64,000 nt of DNA from Yamagishiella unicocca (GCA_003116995.1 BDSL01000139.1:149017-213016), one strand, 5' to 3'; counted from the stretch's first letter, positions 42,890 to 53,882 are shown. The notes: generated by a model not told the origin, from the letters alone. Program-made: numbers and translations.

Positions 42890-44790
42890 TTACGCCGTTG
42901 GCACGTAAGGGTAGTATGACGCTTGTCCCAGATTCGACTCAAGTAAGGGGCTACCGCCAATGGTGGTAGACCGCATGCAGCCGTTCCTAAAGCACAGAGA
43001 ATGCTCAAATTCCAGTCGAATGTCGGCATAATTATCGCATTCCATAAAAAACATGTAGTTCGTCTTCGACAGTGTTGCTTGCAGCACAGCACCTACAGTG
43101 TCGCTCAGATCTGGCTCGTCCCTGGGGTCGGTCGACCTCCAGGCCCCAGCATCCGAGCCTAAACCTCATAAGGGTCTGGTGCAATCCGCAAGGCATAACC
43201 TCATTAGCATGTTGGAGCCACATAACCGGCTCCCCACCCTCATGGGCTAATCCCATCCATCGACGATAACGGCAAGAATTGACCCCACTCACTTTACCTC
43301 GGGCCACCCGTAATGGTGGGGCTAAGCCACCGGGCATCTAGTCGATCGGCAAAGCTACTAAGCAGCTGTTCAATAGGCAGCTTGCGTGTGGAATAATAAT
43401 GAACAACAGTATCGGTGTCTTGGCCACTAGGGCCTTCAAGGCCCGAAGAGGTTGAAAATCGTATAACCCGGGCCGCCCAGCAGTCGGGTACTCCCGTAAT
43501 AGCGAGCATAATATTGGCACAGAAGGCCATATGACAGAGCGTGGTGCTTACTTTAACGAACCGTACGGTTCCAAAACCGTAAGATAAGTTTAAACCAGTG
43601 ATACTGGAGGGGCCGTTGGGACAGTTCACGATAAAGAGAAATCATCGTGGGGTTTGGTGCACCCACAATCGTCTTCAGGGATGATCGCTGCTCCTCCACC
43701 ATAGGGTCCAGCATAGCGGCCTCAAAACCGACGTCAATCTTATCAGGTGCCCATACCTGGGTTCCGTAAGAGAACACTGGTAAGACCAACGAGTTAAATA
43801 AAGAGATGCGGAGCTTCGGGACGTTAATCCTCTTATCGTTAGTAATAGCATTCAGGGCGTACATTGCTTTACGACCAGCGTCTACCGCTACCGTACACCA
43901 GGCCAAGGTACCGCGTTGTCTCCTTATCAGAGAGGATCCGGGGTCGCGATCCCCCAAGCCAAAAGCCCTGATTAACCATCGTAAGGCGTTCACAGGCCGT
44001 ACCACCAAAAATAAGGCACTCACACTTAGTGGTGTTCCAAGCCATTCCGGTGGCCTTGCAGAAATTCCTAGGAGTTTCGAAATCGAGAAATCCAACAGTA
44101 ATATGGTTTAAAATTATGCGTGCTTCATTACTAAGCCCTTTAAGGGCCTCGTTACTACCGTTTATTACATTAGAGAAGTGGTTGGTCCATGCATCGAGAT
44201 CCTCCAAAGGACAGGGGGCAGCCCTACCTCCTTTTAACCATACCCACAGCTCTCGGGGGTTAGTACGGGTCTCATCTAGTTTATCACGGACTAGTTGAAG
44301 TTCAGCTCGGAACGGCAAGCTTTCTTGAAACCACGCCGAAACTAGCGAAATGTATTTGTGTCATCACGGGATAAATATCCGCCATCATTAACCGCGCAAC
44401 GTCGAAAATCCATCATCCCCGTGAATGTTCTAGCACATTCGCTATTCCACCAACTAGAGGAATCACGCTCAGCATAAACGGTCCGTCAGCAAAAGCTTGG
44501 GTGCAGCATTTGCCCAATAATCTCTGGACCTGAGCGATACTGTCGTTACTGCTCACTCCAGCCCCCAGTTCCTCGGACAGTCCATGAACAGAAGTTAAGT
44601 GCACACTGTTGGCGCTAGTAATTAGGTCACAGTATTTATGCTTACGTTGAATGTCAATAACAACTGCCCTCACCCCACGCCCGCATGGCCTAGGGATAGG
44701 CCTAACAGGTGTATCAGCTACAGTTAAGCTTATTTGTACGGGGCAGTGATCGCTCAAGTACATAGGTTGTCCCCACATAACAGAATGGAG
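42890..44790 (-). mobile_element. Decayed L1-type non-LTR retrotransposon
   Basis: Several overlapping minus-strand frames give ordered pieces of a LINE ORF2. At 44780-44700 the APE endonuclease end (YLSDHCPVQISLTV) carries the SDHxP motif. The linker with DAWTNHFSNVI is at about 44250-44150. An RT C-terminal piece (WNTTKCECLIFGG, then YLGLVYG) is at about 44050-43870. The thumb/connection (RKAMYALNAI...RISLFNSLVLPVFSYGTQVWAP) is at 43870-43740. The terminal zinc knuckle (CRCCAASNTVEDELHVFY) is at 43100-43040. The palm domain with the YADD box is missing: the linker runs straight into the region after it, at about 44110. Frameshifts separate the later pieces. It is non-autonomous and fossil. 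Confidence 0.8.
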
Positions 44791-44955
44791 GACATTAAGG
44801 TCCGCCTCGGTACGGCACTACAGTTGCTGCTCGGTAGCCTCAGTGCTCAGTGCACGGGTTTTGCTTGCAAGGCTCCCCTCCGGACGCGGCCGCCAGACCA
44901 GTCCCTCCCTTGACCCGCGACCACGTCATCCCCGGCGGTGCGCAGTGCGACGCAC

Positions 44956-45210
44956 CCTGGCCTCGTCGCCCGCCTTGTTGTCGTCCAGGGTGGCGGCCAG
45001 GAAGATGCGGGCAGCTCGGCAGCCCCAGGGACCGACCGCCAGGCACCACCATGCCGCCGTCAGCGCCATCGCCGCCGGGTCTCCTCCCACGCCCGTCTGC
45101 TTGGTCAGCTCCGTCCACGCCGCCTGGTGCATGTTGGAGGGGTCTGCGGTGCCGCCGTACGTGGCCGAGCAGTGGTCCAACACCAGCAGCAGCAGCCAGT
45201 AGTGCTCCCG
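44956..45210 (-). CDS. Orphan 85-codon exon
   Basis: A clean phase-0 to phase-0 exon (CCTCCAG| acceptor, |GTGCGT donor) of 255 nt with protein-like composition: REHYWLLLLVLDHCSATYGG at the start, then NMHQAAWTELTKQTG and ARIFLAATLDDNKAGDEAR. No family is recognised. It is not a chaperonin sequence although it follows the broken CCT4 gene on the same strand. The LINE begins 170 bp downstream, so the rest of its gene may have been displaced. Confidence 0.35.
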
Positions 45211-45438
45211 CTGGAGGCAGGAGGGGGGAGGATACCGCCGGAGGGCTCCGCGACGGGGACGAGGCGCTGCGGGGTAGGGTGGGGGGGTCGGGGAAGGGTG
45301 GGGGTTTCGGGGGTTTCCACGACCTCCACCTCCGCCAGCCAACCCTAACGATATCCTCAAACTACCCGGGCTAACTTTCCCCTCAAACCTCCTTCCCGCC
45401 CTCGTGCCCCCAGCCTCCCGCGCCCCAGCCCCACTTAC

Positions 45439-47134
45439 TTTTGTCTGCCCGGATGAGGCTCTCGCGGTCGTCCATGTTTACCGGGATGGCGATGGTTCCA
45501 GGATCTGAAAACACCATGGGAGGGAGGGACATGGGGGGATAAAGAGTTGAGGTGCGGCAGGGAGAGGGAAAGCGCTCGTTGGCTGCAACGGAAAGACACC
45601 GGGGCCATGTACCCGGAGCACAAGCCCGCGGGCCGCATGCACGTCACCGCGCAGCAGGTGAGCGTTCCGCACCAACCCGAACTCACACCACACAGCCGCA
45701 CACGGTGCATAGGCAGACCAGCAGCGTGTCCGGAGCGTCAGATCATTCCCCTTCCTGCCTCCCTGCCCTCAGCCTTGCCTTGTAACATGCCCCAATCCAC
45801 CACAGCAGGCGCGCCGTGACCCCTCCGTCCCCGACCCCTTCTTACGCACCCGAACTCCACCCCTCGCCTCTGCGCAATCTTTGCGGCGTTGCCCTGCAAC
45901 GGCCCCTCCTCCACTGCCCTCATCCCGCCCCGCCCCGCTGCCCACTGCACGACGCTGGATACCCGTCCTCTAATCGCAGTGGTCTGAAAACCACCAGCTC
46001 ATCGAGCCATTTCTGCATGGGGGAGTCCCGCAGGCGGTGGCCGTCGCGTTATGGGTACTGCCACGACCTCAGTACCCATGGTTTCCGATGATGTCTCACG
46101 CCCGGTGAGCGGAGGCTGTGGTCAGTGCAACGCCGTGGCGTATGACACGATACCGACGCGTCTGAAACCCACTTGCCCATCGACGCGACTTACACCCACG
46201 TGCTCACCCCGCACCCTCCCTGCCAGCCTGCCCTCCTCCCTTCGTGGGGACGGGACGCTCCCTCCCTCCCTCTCCACTGACATCGGGACCAGGCTTCGGC
46301 TGGAGTGATTAAGCAGTTGCACCCATGCGGCATCTCCCGCCATCGTCTCTGCCTGTCGGTAACGTCAGCGGAATATCCCACGTTCCGACTGGCTGCTGCG
46401 GCAGCTGCACCCAGCACGCGCCCCACCGCCTGCCCAACAAGCGAAACACCCTCCCGCCCCCATAGTCCGCTGACACCCGCACCTCGCAGGCCTCCCCCGC
46501 AGCCTTGTTGACGGCGTCCGAGATGATGGTGGGGTGCATTCCCTTCTCCAGCAGGTCCTGACACTTTTTGAGGAGGGCACCGCAGATGACCACCACTGAC
46601 GCCGTCGCCCGCCACGACGTTCTGCAATGCGAGGGAGCCCGAGCGACAGTTAACAATTCAAACATCACAGGTACTAGAAGCCACCAGCGGTAATTGTGGG
46701 CTGCAGTGCTGCCGGGGCCGCACCTGCGATACCGACAGCTCCACAAACATCTTGGCCACCGGCTGCGTCACAGTCATCTTTTGAAAGATAGTGGCGCCGT
46801 AGTTGGTGATCGTGACCTCGCCGTTAGGTGAGGACACCTGCGCAGGCGAGCGCGCACCGGTTGCCGCGACGCAGCTCTGCTTCGCATGCGGAGTCCAACC
46901 GACGCGCCCTAGTTCACCATCTTGTCCATACCACGGGGCCCAAGGCTTGTTCGTACAGCATCAGCCACAATTTTAGCTGCCGCTATGTTCGAGGTGCGGA
47001 CGCCCTTCTTCCGGGCGCTCTCCCTGTGTCACGCGGGCGCGCCGACCGTAAGCGCCAAGACACTCACGCCTAGCAACAACGGGTTCTGCCAACAGTACGC
47101 ACTTGTAAAGCTCGTCCTCTTGTTTTGGCGGCAT
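45439..47134 (-). pseudogene. CCT4: Broken CCT4 (TCP-1 delta) chaperonin gene, N-terminal part
   Basis: CCT4 is one of eight subunits of the cytosolic TRiC chaperonin. Exons seen: 47103-47134 (MPPKQEDELY), 46918-47023 ([20 protein letters not shown] then GMDKM), 46724-46837 (NGEVTITNYGATIFQKM, FVELSVSQ), 46483-46621, and probably 45439-45504 (IAIPVNMDDRESLIRAD). The first three join in phase. In the fourth, VVAGDG is followed directly by SVVVICGALL in another frame. The two Thr of the invariant GDGTTS ATP-site motif are missing, explained exactly by loss of 5 nt at about 46600, which breaks the frame. Beyond 45439 no further CCT exon was found, although two thirds of the protein should follow. 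It is either a truncated pseudogene or an assembly fault. Confidence 0.75.
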
Positions 47135-49435
47135 GTTGCCGGACTACCATGGAGATGAACTGAGATTGGCGGCAAAAGCTCTCGGACGACATCGGGCAGG
47201 CAAAGCGATATTTATAGCCTTGAAGTATGATAGTGCTCGCGTATCTAGCTATTAAAGTATGTGGTAGGTGTTCAAATGGCCAAATGGCATTAGGAAATGC
47301 ACTGCCGTGTTCCTCGCCAAACCTCCAAATGCTCCTTTCTTTCCGTCTCCTTGCACATATATTGAAGTCGACATAGAAGATGCCATCTTGAACTCAGTCG
47401 ACTACCGGTAGTTGTTGTATCATGTTACCCAACAGTTGCACGCGGCTCAAAGATGGTTCGACACCGAAATAAATTACGCGGATATTGCTGCAACCGAAAA
47501 CTCATAATCCCTCATTTGCAATGATGGACACCGCTGTCCTTGCCCGTGGACTTCTGTCGCGGAAAGCACGGCATGCGGAATGACTTCTGCAGTGCGGACT
47601 CAGACGTCTGTGTGGTGCACATCGTGCGCCGCGGCGGGCTAGTGGTCAAACATATGGTCCTCATGGGGCAGCGGGTGTGGCCAGGTGTCCCTGTTGGTGC
47701 GGGATGGCCTCTGGTGGGTATAGTGGGTTTGGGCGTTGAGGCCACGAGAGAAAGCTGGGGTGCGGCGCACGGAGGCCCGGGGCAGTGAGCGGGGCAGTGG
47801 AAGATGCGGGATCGCCGCGTGCCCTTTATGGAGCGGTGGAGCGGTGGGGGGTCCTAAGGAGCGCTTCCAGGTGCGCGAAGGGGCAGGGAGGGAGGGGATG
47901 AGGTGATGGGGAGGAGGTGCAGTTGGGTGTAGATGTGAGACCCAAATGGATGTGGGCACTTGCACGCGGTCACAGCATGGGGGTTGCCTCCAGCTGCTGG
48001 GTGTGAAGCCGCATGGCAGTGCGGGGCCGGGGGTGTCGGATCGGATGGAACGGGGCCCAGCCAGCCAGCGGGAGTGGGGGCCCAATTCGGTCAGGTCGAT
48101 GAAAGCTGGACGCAGTGGGAGGCACGATAGGGAGCAGTGGTGTAGCGGGGGTCATTACCGTTGCCAACTTCGCAGGCCCTTGGGGAGCCGCACCAGCGAA
48201 CGGCGAGTCGGGGGAACGAAGAAGCCTGGGTTGGGGTCAGCATTGGAGGTTGGGGAGGAGCGCATAGCACGGAGCTGGCGGCGGTGCCGGAATACAACGT
48301 GGCGCCGCAGCGCCAATCGAACGAATAGGAAAACACGAGGTCATAGGTGACCCTCCCCGGGCAAGCGAGAGGCACGTGCGGCTGGAGCGCAGGCGCAGGC
48401 AGGGTGGGGCGTGTGCAATGACACCTGGTACGTAAACTAAGGTGGGAAGACGCGGGGCCGAGCGGTACGGATGTCGTGTATCTGTTGCGAGCCTGGAAGC
48501 TTCCTGTGCCGCGTTCCAGTGTAAAAGCGGCAAGGGGGCCGGCGTGCGAGATGGACTGTAAAGACAGCCCCCGCTCAGTCCCCCCAGCCCCAGTGCTTTG
48601 CCGTCAAGGCCGTGGGTCTGGAACACGACGGAGGAGCCCTACCGAATTTCCGCACCATGTACCGGTGGCCTGAGCAAGTGTCCTCGTTAAACACGTTGCG
48701 CCAGTTAAACATTTGTGGCCAAAGCGTGGCAAACCGTTCCGGGGCCCAACACCCATATTGTCAGAAAAAAGGAGCGCGAGAGTCGCGGATAACATGTAAT
48801 CCTTGCAACCCGCTGCCTCAAAGAATGCTGCAAATGGCACACAAACATATGTTAGGCTAAGTACCTCTTTACAAGCACGATCCTGGTACCAGGCCACTTG
48901 TCTTTCCCAACTCTCCTGTACGATAACAAGGGCAGGGGCTTCAAACTATGTCTTATTCATAGGAACATGCCCTTGTAGGTGACATTCTAAATGAGCCGTC
49001 AGGGCTGGGCCTCTGAACTTTGCGATTGATGCCATGACATTTCTGCAGATGCAGAGATCCAATACCTATATCACAGAGATCCAATGCCTGTAATCCACAT
49101 TCTCTCACTTATTTCTTATAACATATGATTACGCCCCACACAGAAGCTTACGTCTGCCGGCGTGTGCACTGCGAATATCGTAAGCAGGGTGTAGCCAAGC
49201 TTTGGGCCTGTTTCCGAACTGTTCCTACGCTTCTTCGCGATTTCTCGACTAAATGTCAATTTTACGCTGTCTCGCTGCTGCGTCGCTGTTATGAAGCGAT
49301 GTACTCGGAAGGAACGGAAACAGCTGCAGGTTGCCAGCAGGCAGCTCTGCAGCGACAGCTTACCGTCCCCACTCCTGTTATTGCAGGTGAATCTCACATA
49401 ATAATCATGGCGTCACACGATTTACTCTGGGAAAG
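47135..49435. other. Gene-poor region
   Basis: No convincing exon chain is seen on either strand, and no repeat family from elsewhere in the window was recognised here. Several 60-150 codon frames exist but lack conserved-looking sequence and splice context. Confidence 0.5.
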
Positions 49436-49559
49436 ATGACTCGCTTGCCCTTCACCGAGTCCCAATTGTGGAAGGACATCCTGCTGCTGGACATCCTGCC
49501 AGCGCGCTGCATCATCAACATAGACTGGGCAGAAACTCAAGGCACTCTTACAACTATAG
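49436..49559 (+). CDS. Possible first exon of the element gene
   Basis: An ATG at 49436 starts 41 codons plus one base (MTRLPFTESQLWKDILLLDI, ending TLTTI) before a GTGGGC donor at 49560. The sequence looks coding. It does not join in frame to the GC-rich candidate exon at 49733 nor cleanly to 50207, so its link to the next gene is tentative. Confidence 0.3.
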
Positions 49560-49969
49560 GTGGGCAGAAGGGTTGTGGCTCGTGCATATAGAGCGAGTGA
49601 CATGAGCATTCCCTCGCAGCTACCGGTATCCGGGATATGTGAACAGGACTTGCGCGAGCGCGCTTCATGCGTGCTGCTGCTCCCCTTTTATTTATCACCC
49701 GCAAGATGTAAATTAACCAATGCTCCCCGCAGGCTACAGGTCGCGGACCTTCATTCGGATGCTGGCGATGCGGTGGCGACGAGATGTGCCGCTGCTATGC
49801 TGCTGCCGCGGTTAGATGGCTGCTGGACGCAAGCCAAGGCTCCCTTCACTGCTGGCGGCATGGGACGCCATCATCAGGTGTTGATAAGATGACGGTGTAA
49901 TGGTAAGGCTCCTTAATGGAGTTCACGGATGGGATTGGTGGGCTGGGAAGGCAATGAGGTGAGTTACGC

Positions 49970-50170
49970 GTTTACGCGCGTATATCTCCATTTTTGTACA
50001 TACGCGTATATCTCCATTTTTGTACATACGCGTATATCTCCATTTTGTATATACGCGTATACTTCCATTTGTATATACGCGTATACACCTATCGTATTGC
50101 ATACGCGTATATGTCGTGTGTCTATATACGCGTATACATATATCTTATTGCATACGCGTATATATATGTG
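49970..50170. repeat. TATACGCGTATA-type satellite, block 1
   Basis: Eight or so copies of (C/A)ATACGCGTATA(T/C) separated by CTCCATTTTGT-like spacers. ATACGCGTAT is self-complementary. The block lies immediately upstream of the acceptor at 50206, in a probable intron. Confidence 0.9.
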
Positions 50171-50206
50171 TACCTTATGATTCTCTTATATTTCCTTTCA
50201 TCGCAG

Positions 50207-51009
50207 CTTGAGGAGGTCTTCGAGGATGCTCCGGCAGACCCATTCGAGTACCCAGACTGCCGCATGCCATGGGTCATACGCCACGACGCTGACGACCGGC
50301 AACTAGCGATGGATGCGCGTGCATGGTGTGAGCACGTCATGGGGGTCATGGGGACCCTCCGTTTGGAGCTGCGTCTTAAGCGCAAGCACGTCAAATGGCA
50401 TGACGGGTTCAAGATGCTGGTGGTGCAAAACTTCCAGCGTCTGACCAAGTGGCTCGCTGAGCACGGCAAAAAAAGCAAGTCATTGCAATTGACAATCCCC
50501 CCCATGTGTGGGGAATCGGAGATGTCCTCGTGCCGAAGGAGATTTCGCGTCTCCTCTCCCACGCGCGTAATGCCCGATTGGAACCCCGCGCCGAGTGGCA
50601 TGCGAGGGAGGCGGAGTACAAGAACGACCGTGAGGAGTGGGTCGTTGCAACATGGTCAAGACTGTTGAAGAAGAGACCAAAATCGGAGAAGCCCAAGAAG
50701 ATGGCAAAGCCGGTATGTTACATGCCTAATAACTGTGTAGTATGAGAAACATGCCATATTATTATTTGCTTTACATGTAAGCGTATACGACACGGATCGG
50801 ATATATACGCATAAGATATATACGTGTATATAGCAGTTGTTCATATGTCATATGCCCTTGTAAATACGCAGGTGGAGAACCCGCTGCAAGAAGAACCGGA
50901 TGTGGAGGCGGAGTCGGAGACAGAGGCTATCCGCCCACCCAAGAAGCTGCGTGGGCAGGATATGGCAGACGGCCGCCTGGATCCGTTCCGCGGCAAGAAG
51001 CGGGTCTAG
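50207..51009 (+). CDS. Unknown mobile-element protein (exons 50207-50712 and 50872-51009)
   Basis: The first exon encodes about 88 residues (DDRQLAMDARAWCEHVMGVM, KRKHVKWHDGFKMLVVQNFQ) up to a run of seven A at 50468-50474. Good coding sequence then continues in the -1 frame (QVIAIDNPPHVWGIGDVLVP, NDREEWVVATWSRLLKKRPK) to a GTATGT donor at 50713. The second exon (50872-51009) gives an acidic segment and a basic end (PPKKLRGQ...FRGKKRV) and stops at TAG 51007-51009. The A7 tract means either a lost A or programmed -1 slippage. No known domain is recognised. Its introns carry the palindromic satellite shared with the helicase gene, so both probably belong to one element. The upstream exon is uncertain. 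Confidence 0.55.
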
Positions 51010-51320
51010 TCACCCTGGCCGTTGTTGTCCTCTGGATGGTTTCCCTCGGCGTTGTTGTCATCGGGATGGTTGCCCTCGGCGTTGTTGCCCTCGCCATTTA
51101 TTAATTCCTCCCAAACGGTGCTGAAATATATTTCCCACTGGGGAGGGCATATCCTCGTCATTAGAGCTCGTTTTTTGTACAATAGTACGGCTATGGCGAA
51201 TAGTACGTTGTCTGGATATATCCGAAAGTAACCCTTGCGCGCCCTCAATCGCATGTTATCAGGGAGGTCAGGGCTGGGCAGAATGTGTATGTTGAAGACC
51301 GACGGATGACATAATGTAGC
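51006..51320 (-). CDS. Unknown ORF, C-terminal exon, convergent with 50207-51009
   Basis: The minus-strand frame is open from after a TGA near 51328 down to TAG at 51006-51008. It reads NIHILPSPDLPDN, GYFRIYPDNVLFAIAVLLYK and CPPQWEIYFSTVWEELINGE, then a tandem acidic repeat (EGNNAEGNHPDDN twice), ending NNGQGD. The stop overlaps the stop of the plus-strand gene on the palindrome CTAG. It may be the last exon of the gene that includes 51438-51690, but the donor and acceptor phases do not match cleanly. Family unknown. Confidence 0.5.
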   Translation of the reverse strand, partial: ATLCHPSVFNIHILPSPDLPDNMRLRARKGYFRIYPDNVLFAIAVLLYKKRALMTRICPPQWEIYFSTVWEELINGEGNNAEGNHPDDNNAEGNHPEDNNGQGD

Positions 51321-51326
51321 ATAGGT

Positions 51327-51690
51327 TCATTTCGAATGATCTTCCTCCATGGTCAGTTGATGGACGCGCTTTGTTCTCTGCGATTCAATGATATGGCGTG
51401 AGAAAGGTGAATGGAAAAAAGCATTTGATGCATGCTTACCTGTTATGTAATTCCATATGTGCCATCCATCTACTTCTTTTCCGTCCGGGTTTCGGTATTT
51501 CGGTATGTCTCGAAAGAGGGGTATCAGGTAACTGTTCTCGGAACGGTTCCTCAATACCTCACGAGAGGCTATGGTACTTTCCCAAATTCTGGGAACACCG
51601 TCGTCAAGCGGAGCTTGGAAAACATCGGTGAATAGGCTGTGTATAATTGAGCACTTGGCTTTTATAGCACGGAAATTGTCACCCTGTGAA
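51327..51690 (-). CDS. Unknown ORF with exon-like 5' boundary
   Basis: After a TTTTTTTCACAG acceptor the frame reads GDNFRAIKAKCSIIHSLFTD, VPRIWESTIASREVLRNRSE, LIPLFRDIPKYRNPDGKEVD and GWHIWNYITG. There is a GTAAGC donor at about 51440, or else the frame reads on to a TGA at 51327-51329. The sequence is clearly protein-like but matches no family known to me. Upstream in transcription direction is satellite block 2 and a long hairpin. Probably part of the same mobile element as its convergent neighbour. Confidence 0.45.
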
Positions 51691-51699
51691 AAAAAGGAT

Positions 51700-51860
51700 A
51701 TAAACGCGTATATGGATATATGGGTATACGGATATATGGATATATGGGTATACGCGTATATGGATGTATGGGTATACGGGTATATGGATATATATGGGTA
51801 TACGCGTATATGGATATATGGGTATATGGGTATCATAGACAGTACGCGTATATACTTTCG
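51700..51860. repeat. TATACGCGTATA-type satellite, block 2
   Basis: Alternating ATATGGATATATGGGTATAC and ACGCGTATATGG words in the intron 5' of the minus-strand exon. Same family as 49970-50170 and 51985-52495. Confidence 0.9.
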
Positions 51861-51877
51861 CATAGTCCAGTGATCTT

Positions 51878-51958
51878 CCATGTTCGCTTATTCAAGTTCT
51901 ATTCCAGGTTCGTGTATGCTACGCGAACCTGGAATCTTACCCGAAAATGCGAACATGG
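51878..51958. other. Nested inverted repeat (81-bp hairpin)
   Basis: Outer arms CCATGTTCGC (51878-51887) and GCGAACATGG (51949-51958) enclose perfect 12-bp inner arms ATTCCAGGTTCG (51901-51912) and CGAACCTGGAAT (51924-51935) with an 11-nt loop. It separates the minus-strand gene from the satellite and helicase gene. It could be a replication or termination hairpin of the element, or a cruciform. Confidence 0.85.
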
Positions 51959-51984
51959 ATAGATGTCACATAGACTACGAGAAA

Positions 51985-52495
51985 AACCATATACCCGTAT
52001 GCATTTATACCGAGCATACGCGTATATTCACTCCTAATGCATGTATATACTTTAGATAGGGAGAGACATATGCGTATACCCCCACCACCCATATATATAC
52101 GCGTATACCCATCATCCATATACGCGTATACCCATCACCCATATACCCGTATGCATTTATACCGAGCATACGCGTATATTCACTCCTAATGCATGTATAT
52201 ACTTTAGATGGGGAGAGACATACGCGTATACCCCCACCACCCATATACGCGTATACCCATCATCCATATACGCGTATACCCATCACCCATATATATACCC
52301 GTATGCATTTATACCGAGCATACGCGTATATTCACTCCTAATGCATGTATATACTTTAGATGGGGAGAGACATACGCGTATACCCCCACCACCCATATAC
52401 GCGTATACCCATCATCCATATACGCCTATACCCCATCACCCATATACCGGTATACGCCCATATACCCGTATACCCTATCACCCATATACCCGTAA
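51985..52495. repeat. Three ~155-bp direct repeats built of TATACGCGTATA units
   Basis: Each unit contains CCCGTATGCATTTATACCGA, GCATACGCGTATATTCACTC, CTAATGCATGTATATACTTT and AGATGGGGAGAGACATACGC, followed by several CATATACGCGTATACCC words. Units start near 51990, 52141 and 52297. An inverted copy of the TGCATTTATACCGAGCATAC block lies at 54135-54178. Confidence 0.9.
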
Positions 52496-52509
52496 ACCTA
52501 ACCTATAAT

Positions 52510-53729
52510 ATGTGTACTGATGACGTGACGTTCATGACACAACGACTTGGGTACGACATCGAATCTGCACAAGCAATGAATATGCTACAGGTGGGTATGG
52601 ACGTACTTTGTATCTACGTGAGGTTGGAAAACTAACCAAATGTGCATATGTCGTATGAAGGTTGTGCGTGTGAAGGACCATCACTTATGGACGGGTAAAT
52701 CAGTATACTTTACGTCCAAGGAACGTGCTGTCCTTGCATGGCTTCTGAAGATGTATCTCAATGGGGTAACTGTTGATGGTATTGGTCATGCGAATCCTAT
52801 CTGCGTCGTTACAAATTCGGCAAAAACAGCCGAGACACTTGTGGTATGGCTACGAGCAGAGGTTATTTCCATTTTGCGTGATAAAGGAGTTGACGACGAA
52901 CAAATTACGCTAATGAGAAAACGCATACAGCTTATTACGTCCGAGACGAACACAGAGAGCAGCTGGGCACGAAAATTTATGGCGGACCCGAATACTGTTG
53001 GACAAACTGTAGACGTCGTCGTATGCACACAAGCGATGCAGGCTGGAGTTAGCATCGAAACACATTTTACCACATTGTTCTGTTTTTTTTACACACGTGT
53101 GGGGTCACACGACGATTGCTTACAACAAGCTTTCCGATTGAGAGAGAACTTGAAGGCAAGGACTTTTCTCTATCTACAGCCGGGTGACAGTTCTACCATA
53201 CCAAGTCAATCTCATCAGCTTGTGGTAAGACTGCCTGTATGGCGAGGGAGTGGTGTATGTACTAGGCGTACTAGTCGAGTAATTCCCGTACATATGCGTA
53301 TACCTTGTATATAACATACCCGTATATCCCATATATACCTTCCAGGTGGCAGAACTTGAAATGCCGGGAATCTCAGATTGCGTACGGCTAGCAAGGGCAC
53401 AGACAACAGCTGAAAATCTGTCTCTTCGCTCAAGTCATATTGACCTGTGGCTACGATGGGTCTCGAATAAGAACATTAACTTTATGCGGTCAGATTTGGA
53501 GGCTATGGAAATGGAAGAATCTGGGGCTTTTCATCCTCCAGTTGAAGACTGCATGGCTCTTAACTATGAGGATTCCATGTGGAAAATGAAGAGCTGTGCC
53601 ATGAGGGCAGCCCAATGCGCGAAGGAGTTCAAATTGGACATCCGTTCAGCTTTACACGCTTGGGATGACGAAGATGACCTTACTTCTGCACAGAGTACTG
53701 CACTCTATGACAAACGAGGATGTAGTAAG
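52510..53729 (+). CDS. SF2 helicase C-terminal lobe, resembling replication-origin-binding helicases
   Basis: Exons 52510-52590, 52661-53224 and 53346-53729 are all phase 0 and give 343 residues. The second exon has helicase motif IV (ICVVTNSAKTAETLV), a DPN element, motif V (VDVVVCTQAMQAGVSIE) and a motif VI-like DDCLQQAFRLREN, in the order and spacing of the origin-binding (Herpes_ori_bp-type) superfamily 2 helicases. Walker A and DExH motifs are absent, so the N-terminal lobe is missing or lies in unrecognised exons upstream. The third exon is helical with no named domain. The next exon (about 53882-54100) only reads well in a frame that does not match phase, so the 3' end is broken or misjudged. 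Introns contain the palindromic satellite. Probably a replication protein of a mobile element. Confidence 0.55.
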
Positions 53730-53754
53730 GTAAGATTTCCCTGGATATGGTGGA

Positions 53755-53845
53755 GTATATATACGCGTATACCCCCACCACCCATATACGCGTATAGCCA
53801 TATACCTATATACGCGTATAGCCATTTACCTATATACGCGTATTA
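53755..53845. repeat. TATACGCGTATA-type satellite, block 4
   Basis: Four copies of ATATACGCGTAT(A/T) with CCCCACCACC and GCCAT(A/T)TACCT spacers, in the last recognisable intron of the helicase gene. Confidence 0.9.
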
Positions 53846-53882
53846 TCGGTATTCATCATAATTTGTCTCTATCGTATTCAGG

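Noticed and set aside
45547..45819. Plus-strand segment reading MYPEHKPAGRMHVTAQQ before a GTGAGC site
   Set aside because: Exon-like in appearance but isolated, with no partner exon in phase on either side.
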